The position numbers were made by a program, and so were the translations under genes. Under the pieces are notes generated by a model that made no database searches, was not told where the DNA came from, and saw only the letters and a program-made list of their open reading frames with translations. This document shows positions 7,384 to 16,073 of a stretch of DNA of 64,000 bases, piece after piece. The DNA lies in contig NZ_RHNY01000011.1 in assembly GCF_003946345.1 (NCBI RefSeq), forward strand, positions 39,475 through 103,474, read 5' to 3'. Position 1 is the stretch's first letter. Each line of letters opens with the position of its first letter. Source of the stretch: Levilactobacillus tongjiangensis (lineage in GTDB: Bacteria; Bacillota; Bacilli; Lactobacillales; Lactobacillaceae).

Positions 7384-8586
7384 CTAGTTTGAAGACGGTT
7401 GTTTCTGCTGCATACTCTCGGGACGTTTCAGAAGAAAGGCCATCAGATAAGAGATCACCAGGAACACCGAAACAACCAAGTAAGGGTAGTGGGAGTTCAT
7501 ATCCAACAACATCCCCGACATAATAGGCCCAACAATGTTCCCCACACTAGTCAATGACATGTTCAAACCATTGATCAGACCTTGGTTGGATTCGCTAGCC
7601 TTAGTCAGCAAGGTGGTGATCGCTGGCCGGAGTAAATCAAAGGCGGAGAAGACGATCAACGTGGCAATCATAACCTCCAATTTGGAATGGGCTTGCGTGA
7701 TCCAAATCACACAGACTGCGCCCAGGAAGAAACACACTCGGATAACTCGCCGCTCGCCCCATTTGCTAACTAGGGTATCGAACATCGCTACCTGCAGGAA
7801 CAGGGAAATCAACCCGTTCAGCGTCAACACCAACGCAATGTTGCTCAAGCTAAAGTGGAAGACCTCGTTGACGTAAATACTGTAGATACTTTCGAACCCT
7901 TGTAACCCAAATGAGGATACCAAAATCATGGTAAACAGAATAATGATGGGTACCGTCCAGAACGCCCGACTCATTGGATGCGCCGTTGGCTGCGTTGCTG
8001 CCTCAGAGGTATCCGCTGCCGCCCGCGTTTCAGCATCGCTAGGCAATAAACTAATCAACACGATTGCACTGATCAAGCCTAAGCCCCCGGCCGCCCAGAA
8101 AGGCGTCTTGTAGCTGATACCCGCCAAGATACCACCGATTCCGGGTCCCAGAATCAAGCCCCCACTAAATGCAGCCGACAGCCAACCAATCACCCGTGCC
8201 CGTTGCCGTTTCGTGGTAATATCTGCAGCTAAGGCCATGGCAGTTGGCACCACCATTGCGGCCGACAGCCCACCGATTACCCGCGAAACGTTGAAGACCC
8301 ACAACTGGTTGGTCAGCGCAAACAGAACTTCGGACACCATGAATAGGAACAACCCAGTCGTCAAGACTGGCTTCCGACCAATCTTATCGGACAACCGCCC
8401 AATCAGGGGTGAGGCCACGAACTGGGCAAAGGCAAACAGGGAACTCATGATGCCCATGTCCGTTGCGGTCAGATGCAACTGTGTCTTCAGGAATGGCATC
8501 ACTGGAATCACCAAACTAATCCCCAAACACACTAAAAATTCACTAAATACTAAAATAAAAATGGCACGCTTCGTTTTCTTGGTCAC
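7384..8586 (-). CDS. MFS drug/proton antiporter (DHA1 type)
   Basis: A 400-residue protein with 12 predicted membrane spans. The 12-14-span drug-pump pattern is visible: first helix FSEFLVCLGISLVIPVMP, the loop 2-3 motif GRLSDKIGRKP (motif A, about residues 62-72), and motif C in helix 5 (SGGLILGPGIGGILAG). It resembles NorA/TetA-type exporters of hydrophobic drugs. A central cytosolic loop (about 185-210, Ala/Thr-rich) separates the two halves. It starts with GTG at 8586, with AAGGGG 8 nt upstream. The substrate is not determinable and no regulator gene adjoins it. Confidence 0.88.
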   Translation of the reverse strand: MTKKTKRAIFILVFSEFLVCLGISLVIPVMPFLKTQLHLTATDMGIMSSLFAFAQFVASPLIGRLSDKIGRKPVLTTGLFLFMVSEVLFALTNQLWVFNVSRVIGGLSAAMVVPTAMALAADITTKRQRARVIGWLSAAFSGGLILGPGIGGILAGISYKTPFWAAGGLGLISAIVLISLLPSDAETRAAADTSEAATQPTAHPMSRAFWTVPIIILFTMILVSSFGLQGFESIYSIYVNEVFHFSLSNIALVLTLNGLISLFLQVAMFDTLVSKWGERRVIRVCFFLGAVCVIWITQAHSKLEVMIATLIVFSAFDLLRPAITTLLTKASESNQGLINGLNMSLTSVGNIVGPIMSGMLLDMNSHYPYLVVSVFLVISYLMAFLLKRPESMQQKQPSSN

Positions 8587-8763
8587 GGCGGCTCACCCCT
8601 TCTCTCGTTTTTTTCGACAATATTATCATAATAACAATAACCTATATAAATTGTCTAATCAAACGCTCATTTTCACAGAGAAATTTTAGGATTAGTTAAA
8701 CTGTATAGGGGACCCAGATAAAATTTTAGTTGCTATCAAAATACTACGTAAGCCGAGAGGTCA

Positions 8764-8811
8764 CCAGATATGGCTTCAAGTTGCGTCCGTACCATTCCAG
8801 CCCATATCTGG
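8764..8811. repeat. Inverted repeat in the MFS-LysR gap
   Basis: CCAGATATGGCT and AGCCCATATCTGG face each other across 23 nt in an otherwise empty 315-bp gap. The string CCCATATCTGGCAA recurs near 47367-47380. It may be a decayed repeat copy; no T tract follows. Confidence 0.4.
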
Positions 8812-8901
8812 CAATTCACACTAAGCTGATTAACATGCATGCCACTATCATTGTCATAACAAGCTTGTCTGGCACTCGAAAATTTTCAACCTTTAATGAC
8901 T

Positions 8902-9777
8902 CTATTTTAACCAAGCAGCCCAGTCCTGATATAACTGCGCATACGGGCTTTCACGCTGGTAGACTAAATCCAGATCATGCTGCAGCTGGCTAGCCGTTAA
9001 TGGAAGTACTTTAAGCCGACCAGCGGCCAAATCTTCGGCTACCACCGAGCGATACACAAAGCTCACGCCGGCTCCCCGCAGGAGTAACTGGCGGATGGCA
9101 GCTGGATTATTCACCGTGATCAGCTGATTGAACTCAGTCAGGGCCACGTTCGCTGCCTGCGCCAGGTTCACCAAGATTTCGCGGCTCCCCGACCCGGTCT
9201 CCCGCACCAATAACGGCGTGGTCGTTAGGTCCGCCCAGTCGATGGTCGCTTGCTGCGCGAGCGGATGATTGCTGGCCACCACGCCCACAAACGGTTCCTG
9301 CCGAACGACCCGAAAATCATACCGGGTCTTATCAAAGTTTCCTTCAATTAAGGCAAAGTCACTGGCACCACTATCCAATGCGGCCAGCGCGTTCTGGGTA
9401 TTCGTCACCTGACAACTAATTTTTTGATACTGCTTGCTGGCCTGTAAGTGCTGAATCAGTTGTGGCGCCAAGAATTCACTGAGCGAAAGCGTGGTACTAA
9501 AGGTCACCTGACGCTGTAATTGGGGGTGCTGCAAGGTGGCCACCAGCTTATCGGTTTGCACCTGAACTCGCTGGATAAAGTCAGCCAGTTCTTGTCCCGC
9601 CGGTGTGATGGTCAGATGTGGACGCTGATAATGCACCAGCACCAGCTCCAGTTCCGCCTCGAGACTTTTAATCTGTTGCGTAACGGCTGGTTGGGTAACG
9701 TACAATTGCCGCGCTGTTTGGGTGTACGACTTGGTATGCGCCAGCACCAGAAATGTTTGGTACCGAGTATCGAGCAT
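8902..9777 (-). CDS. LysR-family regulator, CysL/YeiE-like
   Basis: A 291-residue LysR protein: winged helix-turn-helix at residues about 1-60 (FLVLAHTKSYTQTARQLYVT, then QPAVTQQIKSLE), then a two-lobed substrate-binding domain at about 90-290. It is divergently transcribed from a YeiH-family membrane protein gene, 110 bp apart, the classic YeiE/YeiH (CysL-like) arrangement. LysR proteins of this branch respond to sulfur or related metabolites; here it most likely controls the divergent transporter. Start at 9777 has AAGGAGG upstream. Confidence 0.88.
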   Translation of the reverse strand: MLDTRYQTFLVLAHTKSYTQTARQLYVTQPAVTQQIKSLEAELELVLVHYQRPHLTITPAGQELADFIQRVQVQTDKLVATLQHPQLQRQVTFSTTLSLSEFLAPQLIQHLQASKQYQKISCQVTNTQNALAALDSGASDFALIEGNFDKTRYDFRVVRQEPFVGVVASNHPLAQQATIDWADLTTTPLLVRETGSGSREILVNLAQAANVALTEFNQLITVNNPAAIRQLLLRGAGVSFVYRSVVAEDLAAGRLKVLPLTASQLQHDLDLVYQRESPYAQLYQDWAAWLK

Positions 9778-9887
9778 AGTTAGCCTCCTTGATAAGCTGT
9801 ATTTATATCATTATTAAATATGACAATTTTAACTTATAACAGTTTTCCAGTAAACTGAGAATAGTCATTTTAGAGGAGGAAATTAAC

Positions 9888-10919
9888 TTGGATATTCGAA
9901 CGACAATGGTCACCCGGAGTTTCTGGGGAGCAGCGGCACTGACACTGATTTGTGCCGTCGCTGGGAGCGAATTGGCTCAGGTGCCTTACCTGAACCTGGT
10001 CGGCGCTTTGGTCATCGCCCTGTTATTGGGTATGGCCTGCCAGTTGGCCCCCCGCGCCATCAACGCGAATCGAACCGGCATTGGCTTTATCAGCAATAAA
10101 TTTTTACGATTAGGTATTATTCTCTTAGGATTCAAATTAAACCTGATTCAGCTCGCACAAGCGGGGGTGAAAACCATCACCCTGGCCACCGTCGTGGTCA
10201 CTGGTATGGTGTTGCTCACTTACAACCTCAGCCGGAAGCTCGGCGTCGACCGCGAGTTAGCCATCTTGACGGCCACCGGGACCAGCATCTGTGGGGCCGC
10301 CGCCGTCATGGGTGTTTCTCCCCAGATTAAGGTCAGTCCGGACAAAGCGGAACGTCAACGGGAAAACGAAGTCCTGGCAGTTGCCATCGTCGCCATCTTG
10401 GGAACGGTCTTTACGCTGATTGAAATTGGTTTGAAACCCCTACTCCACCTGACGGCCGTTCAATTTGGAGTCATGACCGGTGGGTCGCTCCATGAAATTG
10501 CCCACGCCGTCGCAGCTGGTAGTGCGGGTGGTCCGGTCAGTTTAGACACCGCCATTATCACCAAGCTTTCCCGAGTACTATTGCTAGCGCCAGCGGCATT
10601 GATCATCGGCTGGTGGTACCAAAAACAAACCACGACAACAGCTAGTGAAACTAGCCACACGAAGTTACCCATTCCCTGGTTCATGGCCGGCTTCCTGCTG
10701 ACCAGTATCATCGGAACCTGGTTGCCATTAGGCACTGTGGCCTTAGCTGCCCTGGTCAAGCTGGCTTACATCTTCCTAGGGATGGCCATGGCCGCCCTTG
10801 GGATGAGTGTTAACTTCCGCGTGATTTTCCAGCGCGGGGGGAATGCCTTCCTGGCCGCAACCCTTTCTTCAGTTGTTTTACTAACTGGCGTCACAATTGC
10901 CAGTAAACTATTCTTTTAA
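9888..10919 (+). CDS. YeiH-family putative sulfate exporter (UPF0324)
   Basis: A 343-residue protein with about ten membrane spans, typical length for the YeiH family (Cons_hypoth698). Family motifs include ALVIALLLGMACQLAP, FLRLGIILLGFKLNL, ATGTSICGAAAVMGVSP and TGGSLHEIAHAVAAG. Function is putative; sulfate or organosulfonate export has been proposed for the family. The start is TTG at 9888 with AGGAGG 8 nt upstream. Paired with a divergent LysR gene that probably controls it. Confidence 0.88.
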   Translation: MDIRTTMVTRSFWGAAALTLICAVAGSELAQVPYLNLVGALVIALLLGMACQLAPRAINANRTGIGFISNKFLRLGIILLGFKLNLIQLAQAGVKTITLATVVVTGMVLLTYNLSRKLGVDRELAILTATGTSICGAAAVMGVSPQIKVSPDKAERQRENEVLAVAIVAILGTVFTLIEIGLKPLLHLTAVQFGVMTGGSLHEIAHAVAAGSAGGPVSLDTAIITKLSRVLLLAPAALIIGWWYQKQTTTTASETSHTKLPIPWFMAGFLLTSIIGTWLPLGTVALAALVKLAYIFLGMAMAALGMSVNFRVIFQRGGNAFLAATLSSVVLLTGVTIASKLFF

Positions 10920-11012
10920 TCCGCTTAACTGTAGCTACCTAAAACCAACCATGTTATACTGCATGTGCATGGGAGAGCGCCTAATTACTACGTTCTAAGG
11001 AGCGAAACTCAG

Positions 11013-11150
11013 ATGAAAAATATTAAGAGCTGGCTGATTGTTTTAGCTGTGGCGTTGGTTGGTGCCATCGGGTTATTAGCCTACACCGCCTATCAACAGG
11101 CCCAAGAGTCAACGGTCCCCGTGGAAAATACCACGTCCAATCAGGATTAA
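11013..11150 (+). CDS. Small single-span membrane protein
   Basis: A 45-residue protein: MKNIKSW, then a hydrophobic stretch (LIVLAVALVGAIGLLAYTAY, residues 8-27), then a short polar tail. It could be a tail-out single-span protein or an uncleaved signal anchor. ATG at 11013 has AAGGAG 10 nt upstream; the longer frame from 10965 has no ribosome site. A strong terminator follows 13 nt after the stop, so it is a stand-alone transcript. No family recognised. Confidence 0.65.
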   Translation: MKNIKSWLIVLAVALVGAIGLLAYTAYQQAQESTVPVENTTSNQD

Positions 11151-11162
11151 TTCGGTAATATA

Positions 11163-11206
11163 AATAGCGTAGAAGTCGACATGCGGCGGCTTCTACGCTA
11201 TTTTTT
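11163..11206 (+). terminator. Terminator after the 45-residue protein
   Basis: AAATAGCGTAGAAG pairs perfectly with CTTCTACGCTATTT around a 14-nt loop, followed by a T tract. Confidence 0.9.
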
Positions 11207-11322
11207 GTTGTTTTTGAATTGGTAATTGCAGCCATCTCCGGTTACGTTGCATCGTAGTCGGGTAAATTTGTTATTACTGACTTAATTAACCAGCAATGTC
11301 TCAGGTCAATCTGATGACATAT

Positions 11323-11700
11323 CTACTGTGATAATTTCCCATGATAACCCTCAACGCGTTCTTCATAATGTTCCGTCTTATTCTTGATCAAATCATAGGT
11401 GTGCTGAATTTCTTGTAACCGCTGCGCAATTACTTCTAATTGTTCGCATAACAAATCCTTGCGAGCCTGAAGTGTGGCATCTCCTTGTTTAAACAACGTG
11501 ATATACTCAATCAAATATTCGATGCTAACACCAGCTTCGCGCATGCATTTAGCAAAAACAATCCAATCAAGGTCTTCGTCATCATAGTCACGATACCCCA
11601 TCTCATTACGGGTTACGGGCGGAATAGCCCCTTCACGTTCCCAATAACGTAACGTATCGGCCGGAACATTAAATTTAGTAGAAACTTCTTTAATTTTCAT
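11323..11700 (-). CDS. MerR-family transcriptional regulator
   Basis: A 125-residue MerR protein: N-terminal winged helix (EVSTKFNVPADTLRYWEREG, residues 5-24; GYRDYDDEDL), then a dimerisation coiled coil (about 75-118). It lacks the Cys ligands of metal-sensing MerR proteins. It is the second gene of an operon with an SDR oxidoreductase, 12 nt downstream of it, and probably autoregulates through the dyad found in the operon promoter. The pairing resembles lactobacillar SDR/MerR stress-response loci controlled by reactive aldehydes or quinones, but the inducer is a guess. Confidence 0.9.
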   Translation of the reverse strand: MKIKEVSTKFNVPADTLRYWEREGAIPPVTRNEMGYRDYDDEDLDWIVFAKCMREAGVSIEYLIEYITLFKQGDATLQARKDLLCEQLEVIAQRLQEIQHTYDLIKNKTEHYEERVEGYHGKLSQ

Positions 11701-11712
11701 AATATCTCAAGT

Positions 11713-12459
11713 TTACCATGGCTGGTCGGTTGGGCCTACTGTGAACTCACTAACGTTCGTATCATCTGGTTGGTCAATCGCAAACGCAATCACACTAGCC
11801 ACTCGATCCGGGCTGATTTGATATTCATCGTAAAGTGCCTTAGCACCCTTAAGCGTTGCCTGATCAGTGGTCGTCGACAATAGCTCAGTTTTAATCGCCG
11901 CTGGATAAATAGTAGCCGTCCGAATATGACTATTTTCTTGTGCAGATTCCATCCGTAAAACTTCCATTAGGTCACGAACAGCCCACTTGGTCGCACCGTA
12001 AACTGCCCCTCCTGGGTAAGCTTTAAGCCCAGCAACCGAGGACGTTGCAATCACATGCCCAGACTTTTGGGCCTTAAAAGTTGGCAGAACTGCCGATATC
12101 CCGTTGAGCACCCCTTTGATGTTGACATCGATCATGCTGTTCCACTCGTTCGTCTTTAATTCCGACAACGGAGAGTTAGGCATCAACCCGGCATTCAGGA
12201 AGATAACGTCAAGACCACCAAATTTATCCTTGGCAAACTGAACGATTCGCTGGTTGGATTCAGCATCAGTGACATCGATTGTTTCGTACGCAACGGTCCC
12301 ACCTGCCGCTGTAATTTCATCAGCCAATTTCCGGAGTTTATCTTCACGACGGGCACCTAAGACCAATTTGGCACCTTTACTAGCGAGGAGCTTAGCAGTT
12401 GCAGCACCGATACCTGAGGAGGCGCCGGTAATCAAAACAACTTTATCTTTAATCATCAT
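11713..12459 (-). CDS. Short-chain dehydrogenase/reductase
   Basis: A 248-residue classical SDR. The NAD(P)-binding motif TGASSGIG is at residues 11-18, NAG at 89-91, the catalytic Ser in TSSVAG (139-144) and the YGATK active-site pair Tyr154/Lys158. Arg37-Arg38 after the second strand (GARRED) favours NADP(H). It fits the general SDR branch that reduces small carbonyls (YdfG-like serine/3-hydroxy acid dehydrogenases are near relatives). It is the first gene of the SDR-MerR operon; start at 12459 with GAAGGGA 8 nt upstream. Confidence 0.9.
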   Translation of the reverse strand: MMIKDKVVLITGASSGIGAATAKLLASKGAKLVLGARREDKLRKLADEITAAGGTVAYETIDVTDAESNQRIVQFAKDKFGGLDVIFLNAGLMPNSPLSELKTNEWNSMIDVNIKGVLNGISAVLPTFKAQKSGHVIATSSVAGLKAYPGGAVYGATKWAVRDLMEVLRMESAQENSHIRTATIYPAAIKTELLSTTTDQATLKGAKALYDEYQISPDRVASVIAFAIDQPDDTNVSEFTVGPTDQPW

Positions 12460-12490
12460 TAAAAACTTCCCTTCAAAATTCGATAATCAA

Positions 12491-12521
12491 AGCATAGACC
12501 TTTGAGTCGACTCCAAGGCAA
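12491..12521 (-). promoter_or_regulatory. MerR-type promoter/operator of the SDR-MerR operon
   Basis: On the minus strand -35 TTGCCT (12516-12521) and -10 TATGCT (12491-12496) are separated by 19 bp, the overlong spacer typical of MerR-activated promoters. A dyad CCTTGGAGTC/GACTCAAAGG (12499-12518, one mismatch) fills the spacer. Confidence 0.8.
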
Positions 12522-12679
12522 GCCTTAAGTTCTAAAAAATTTCAGTAAGCCTATCAAAATGGAATTGCTAACTACCAAATTAGACTATCATATTCCATTA
12601 GATTGGCCTCCACCGCCGACTAGTTACAAAGTCATGCTTATGAAAGGGATGTGGCACCACTCATCAAAATTTTGTGATG

Positions 12680-12880
12680 TAGCCGGCGGTTTCCAGGGGT
12701 GGTGCCAGCTGTGTCGATGGTGTTAGTTAGGCTGGACGATTGCTTCTCCCGGCCTTACAGCATGGGATGGCTGGAAAATTCGCGGGTCGTGCGGAGTTTC
12801 CAGTCGAGCCGGAGGACCGCTTCACAGGCCCGCAGGCGGTCCCCACGGCAGGCGCCGCCCCTGGAAACCACCAGCGGCAC
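12680..12880 (+). repeat. Cloverleaf element, copy D (complete)
   Basis: Closing stem GGTTTCCAGGGGTGG with CGCCCCTGGAAACC; arms TGGTGTTAG../..TTACAGCAT, CTGGAAAATTCGC/GCGGAGTTTCCAG and GGACCGC/GCGGTCC. Its GCC end is 15 nt past the cadD-like stop codon. Confidence 0.9.
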
Positions 12881-12894
12881 ACCCCCCTCAAGTT

Positions 12895-13491
12895 CTACAA
12901 GAAATGAGCAAAAGTCCCGTTGTCCCACAGGATGTACAGCCCAATCAGAATGTACACCGCAATGGTCAGGTAACGTCCCTGCTTCTCCAACACGGTCGCT
13001 ACCTTAGGCAGACAAGCCAGTCGGTACCCAATCTCCCAAAACAGCACGACCATCACCGCAAACGTCAGCAAAATCAACGGGATAGCGGCCGGTTCAACGG
13101 TCGTAAATAGTGGGACGTAAATGCCCACGTTATCCGCTCCACAAGTGGCCATGGTAATCACCGCCACACTCATGATCAGGCTCTGAGGATTCGTCACCCG
13201 ATTGGCAATTTCCGCCGTGTCGTCGTCATCCCCCTGGAACCACAATTTTAGTCCGAGATAGATTGGAATTAATCCCAATAACCCTAGCAGCCACGGTGCG
13301 GGCACGAATCCCAATACCAGTGCTAAAATGAGCGAACTTCCCACCAATACGATGGTCCCCACGAAGTCCCCCACCAGCACCAACCACCTGTCTTGGTGCT
13401 TTACGCGGCTGAAGATTACCATTAGAATAATTAAGTAATCGAGTCCGGTTGAAATATAGGCCGTGACCCCCGTTAAAATTGTTTTTACCAT
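12895..13491 (-). CDS. cadD: CadD-family cadmium resistance transporter
   Basis: A 198-residue membrane protein with five to six spans, the length of the CadD family. Characteristic segments are STGLDYLIILMVIFSR near the N-terminus, VGDFVGTIVLVGSS, and the metal-relevant TMATCGADNVGIYVPLF (about residues 114-130). An acidic loop (QGDDDDTAEIANR) divides the halves. It should export Cd2+ or related cations. It is divergent from an ArsR/CadC-type repressor gene, the usual arrangement, and shares a palindromic operator region with it. ATG at 13491. Confidence 0.88.
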   Translation of the reverse strand: MVKTILTGVTAYISTGLDYLIILMVIFSRVKHQDRWLVLVGDFVGTIVLVGSSLILALVLGFVPAPWLLGLLGLIPIYLGLKLWFQGDDDDTAEIANRVTNPQSLIMSVAVITMATCGADNVGIYVPLFTTVEPAAIPLILLTFAVMVVLFWEIGYRLACLPKVATVLEKQGRYLTIAVYILIGLYILWDNGTFAHFL

Positions 13492-13507
13492 AACCCCATC
13501 TCCTATG

Positions 13508-13530
13508 TATGTTATTTATAACATATGTTA
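13508..13530. promoter_or_regulatory. Two overlapping palindromes: ArsR operator
   Basis: TATGTTATTTATAACATA (13508-13525) overlaps TAACATATGTTA (13519-13530), placed between the divergent cadD and arsR-type genes. Such AT-rich dyads are standard ArsR/SmtB/CadC binding sites. Confidence 0.7.
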
Positions 13531-13560
13531 ACATGGACATATGAAAGGAGCAAGCTTTAT

Positions 13561-13899
13561 ATGGCTGACTCACCTAAACCTGTCAAAAAAATTGCCCAAC
13601 CCATTTTAGAAGCTTCACAGGATATCTTTAAACTCCTCAGTAATACCACCCGCCTTCAACTACTCTATCTGCTCGAGCAACGCGAACTCAACGTTAGTCA
13701 GCTCAGCGAACAGCTACAGGTCGAACAATCTGTCATTTCACACCAGTTGGCCCTACTCAAGAAAGAACAACTGGTGACCGTCCGCCGGGCTGGTAAGCAA
13801 AATTTTTACCAACTAGATGATCCGCACATTCTGGACATCGTCAACGAAACATTGGCCCACGTCGACCACGTTTTACGGGGCAAAACACACGGTCATTAA
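13561..13899 (+). CDS. ArsR/SmtB-family metal-responsive repressor
   Basis: A 112-residue winged-helix protein: [19 protein letters not shown], then a helix-turn-helix ([20 protein letters not shown]) and the wing ([14 protein letters not shown]). It lacks the ELCVC/CVCD cysteines of CadC and ArsR alpha3 sites. The C-terminal helix has D and H residues ([21 protein letters not shown]) that could form an alpha5 D-H/H-E site as in zinc-sensing SmtB/CzrA. It therefore may sense Zn/Cd/Co through the alpha5 site. ATG at 13561 with AAAGGAG upstream; the longer frame from 13525 would run through the operator. Confidence 0.88.
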   Translation: MADSPKPVKKIAQPILEASQDIFKLLSNTTRLQLLYLLEQRELNVSQLSEQLQVEQSVISHQLALLKKEQLVTVRRAGKQNFYQLDDPHILDIVNETLAHVDHVLRGKTHGH

Positions 13900-14017
13900 T
13901 ACGAGTAAAACCGATTACCGGAAATCCCGCTGCGAATGCAGTATACTTTCCTTACACACTAAACCAGTTGTCGGCCAAGTTCTTAGGCCGACTAATTAGA
14001 AAGATGGGTGAACTAAG

Positions 14018-15034
14018 ATGCCTACTATGAAGGAAATTGCCAAGCGGGCCAACGTTTCGGTCGCAGCGGTTTCGGTCGTTTTGAATAATAAAAAATCACG
14101 AATCTCCAAGGCTAAAAAAGCTGAAATCAAGCAGATTGCCAAAGACCTGAACTATCATCCCAACATCGCTGCGGTCACGCTCAGCAAGAATATCAGTCTG
14201 ACCATTGGTTTAATCGTGCCAGACATCACGAACCCCTTCTTTGCAACGCTCACTCGGCTGATTGAGCAGCAACTGGGCGCTCAGGGCTACTCGACCCTAT
14301 TCGTTGATAGTAACAATTCTTTTGCTGCTGAAAGCGATGCCGTGCAAAATATGGTCTCACGAGGGGTCGACGGCATTATTCTCGTCCCTTCTAACGAGTT
14401 CTTCTTAAGCAAAAAGAAGGAACGAAAAGCACTGATTGAAAAGGGCGACAAACCCATCGTCTTACTGAACGCGTACACTGATCTCAAGGTCAGCTACGTC
14501 AATTTCGACAACGTCCAGGGCGCCTACCTGGCCACCCAGGAACTGATCAATTACGGCCACACTCACATTGCCTTCATTCGTGGAAAAGCCAACTTCGTCA
14601 ACGCTGCTGAACGGCTCGCAGGCTACCGCCAAGCCCTCAAGGACAACCGCATCGCCTTCAATAACGACCTGGTTTTCGAAGGGGATTATACCCTGGACTC
14701 CGGTGCGAAGCTGGCGCCCAAGATCCTCGAGGACCCGGCAACGACCGCCATCCTAAGTGCCAACGACCTCATGCTATTCGGGGTCATCAAGTGGGCTAAG
14801 CAGAACTTCGTTGATATCTTCAGCCGGGTCTCCATGGTGGGCTTCGACAACGATCCTTACGGTGAAATCATTGAGGTGCCCCTGACCACGGTCGACCAGC
14901 AACCCCTGGAGATGGTTAACGAAACCATCGACCTCCTCCTAGAAATGTTAACAACTGGTGAGAAAGTCGTGCAGCACCTCATCGTTAAACCAAAATTAAT
15001 TAAGCGGAGTTCCATTCACAAGATTGAAAACTAG
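14018..15034 (+). CDS. LacI-family repressor
   Basis: A 338-residue LacI/GalR protein. N-terminal helix-turn-helix and hinge (MKEIAKRANVSVAAVSVVLN, residues 4-23; SRISKAKKAEIKQIAKDLNY), then a periplasmic-binding-like core (LIVPDITNPFFATLTRLIE; GFDNDPYGEIIEVPLTTVDQ). It precedes, on the same strand, an operon of three genes whose leader carries GCGCTT palindromes suited to LacI-family operators, so it is probably the operon's local repressor. The effector is unknown; the downstream genes suggest an amide or nitrogen compound rather than a plain sugar. Confidence 0.9.
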   Translation: MPTMKEIAKRANVSVAAVSVVLNNKKSRISKAKKAEIKQIAKDLNYHPNIAAVTLSKNISLTIGLIVPDITNPFFATLTRLIEQQLGAQGYSTLFVDSNNSFAAESDAVQNMVSRGVDGIILVPSNEFFLSKKKERKALIEKGDKPIVLLNAYTDLKVSYVNFDNVQGAYLATQELINYGHTHIAFIRGKANFVNAAERLAGYRQALKDNRIAFNNDLVFEGDYTLDSGAKLAPKILEDPATTAILSANDLMLFGVIKWAKQNFVDIFSRVSMVGFDNDPYGEIIEVPLTTVDQQPLEMVNETIDLLLEMLTTGEKVVQHLIVKPKLIKRSSIHKIEN

Positions 15035-15166
15035 AAAGCTTATGTTTAGTGACTGGACACCACGAATTGTCGGATTAATGATTAAATATTAACAATTGCT
15101 TTCACTTATCAAAATGATAAAGCGTTTAATCATGAACCTTTCTCACCTTTTGTCGCGCTAATATTC

Positions 15167-15267
15167 TTGACTTGAACCTTTAGCGTGCTGTATGATGGCC
15201 ATAAATAAAAGCGCTTACAGAAGAGCGCTTTTAATTTTAATCAGTTGGTTAAGCGCTTAACCCAACT
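15167..15267 (+). promoter_or_regulatory. Promoter, cre-like site and palindromes of the amidase operon
   Basis: TTGACT (15167-15172) and TATGAT (15191-15196) are 18 bp apart. AAAAGCGCT/AGCGCTTTT forms a hairpin at 15207-15232; its left arm plus flank read on the minus strand is TGTAAGCGCTTTTAT, close to a CcpA cre site. A second palindrome (AGTTGG-TTAAGCGCTTAA-CCAACT, 15243-15267) ends just before the ribosome site. These are candidate operators for CcpA and the adjacent LacI protein; the first hairpin could also attenuate transcription. Confidence 0.65.
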
Positions 15268-15283
15268 AAGGAGGACCTTTATT

Positions 15284-16030
15284 ATGGCAAAAGTTTTACT
15301 GGCTGGTGAATCTTGGATCTCGACGACCACCGAGTATAAAGGATACGATTCCTTCACCAGTACGAAACTCGAAATTGGTTGTGACGACCTGTTACAAGCA
15401 CTACGTGGACTTGGTCACAACGTCACCCACTTACGGGCGCACGATGTACCGGAGCACTTTCCCTGGACGCTAGCCGACCTCAACCAATACGACGTCATCA
15501 TTCTTTCTGACATTGGGAGCAATTCCTTCACCCTCTCGAACGGTGTTTTCGCTGGGGGGAACCCGTCCGTCAATCGCTTAGAACTCTTGAAACAGTGGGT
15601 CGAAGCCGGCGGATCGTTAATGATGGCGGGGGGCTACCTCTCATTTGGTGGTTTCGAGGGCAAGGCTCACTATCACAACACCCCTATCGAAGATATCTTA
15701 CCGGTCACCGTGGCCCCTTACGACGACCGCGTGGAAGCGCCCCAGGGAGTTACCCCACAAACCACTCAAGCCAATCCCATCAGCGATGGGCTCGGCGAAT
15801 TCCCAGTTATTTTGGGCTATCAGGACGTGACGCCTAAGGTTGCCAGCCAGGTCCTCATGACCGTGGCCGACAAGCCGCTCCTGGTAACCGCCACAGCTGG
15901 TAAAGGCCGGACGTTGGCCTACAACACTGACATCGCGCCACACTGGGCTTCCCAAGAATTCATGGCTTGGTCCCACTACGGCGAGTTCTTCTCTCGCTGC
16001 ATCCAGTGGCTGGCCGGGGACCTGGCTTAA
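15284..16030 (+). CDS. Glutamine amidotransferase-like protein (GATase1_like)
   Basis: A 248-residue protein of the class I amidotransferase-like/ThuA-like fold: MAKVLLAGESWISTTTEYKG at the start, YDVIILSDIGSNSF, then GGSLMMAGGYLSFGGFEG, and the GKGRTLAYNTDIAPHW C-terminal strand. At the nucleophile elbow the usual Cys is replaced (AGGYLS), so it is probably not a glutaminase. It resembles the STM3548-type cytoplasmic proteins. ATG at 15284 has AAGGAGG upstream; the frame from 15245 runs through the operator and is rejected. It is the first structural gene of the LacI-linked operon. Confidence 0.8.
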   Translation: MAKVLLAGESWISTTTEYKGYDSFTSTKLEIGCDDLLQALRGLGHNVTHLRAHDVPEHFPWTLADLNQYDVIILSDIGSNSFTLSNGVFAGGNPSVNRLELLKQWVEAGGSLMMAGGYLSFGGFEGKAHYHNTPIEDILPVTVAPYDDRVEAPQGVTPQTTQANPISDGLGEFPVILGYQDVTPKVASQVLMTVADKPLLVTATAGKGRTLAYNTDIAPHWASQEFMAWSHYGEFFSRCIQWLAGDLA

Positions 16031-16073
16031 TTTATCCGTATGGTTACCAGAATCTTAGAAATGGGGAAATAAA

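Noticed and set aside
7124..7523. Several ORFs through copy C
   Set aside because: Open frames created by GC-rich inverted arms; similar frames occur on either strand in nearly every copy (for example 37477-37737, 48549-48812, 49073-49441). No conserved protein frame.
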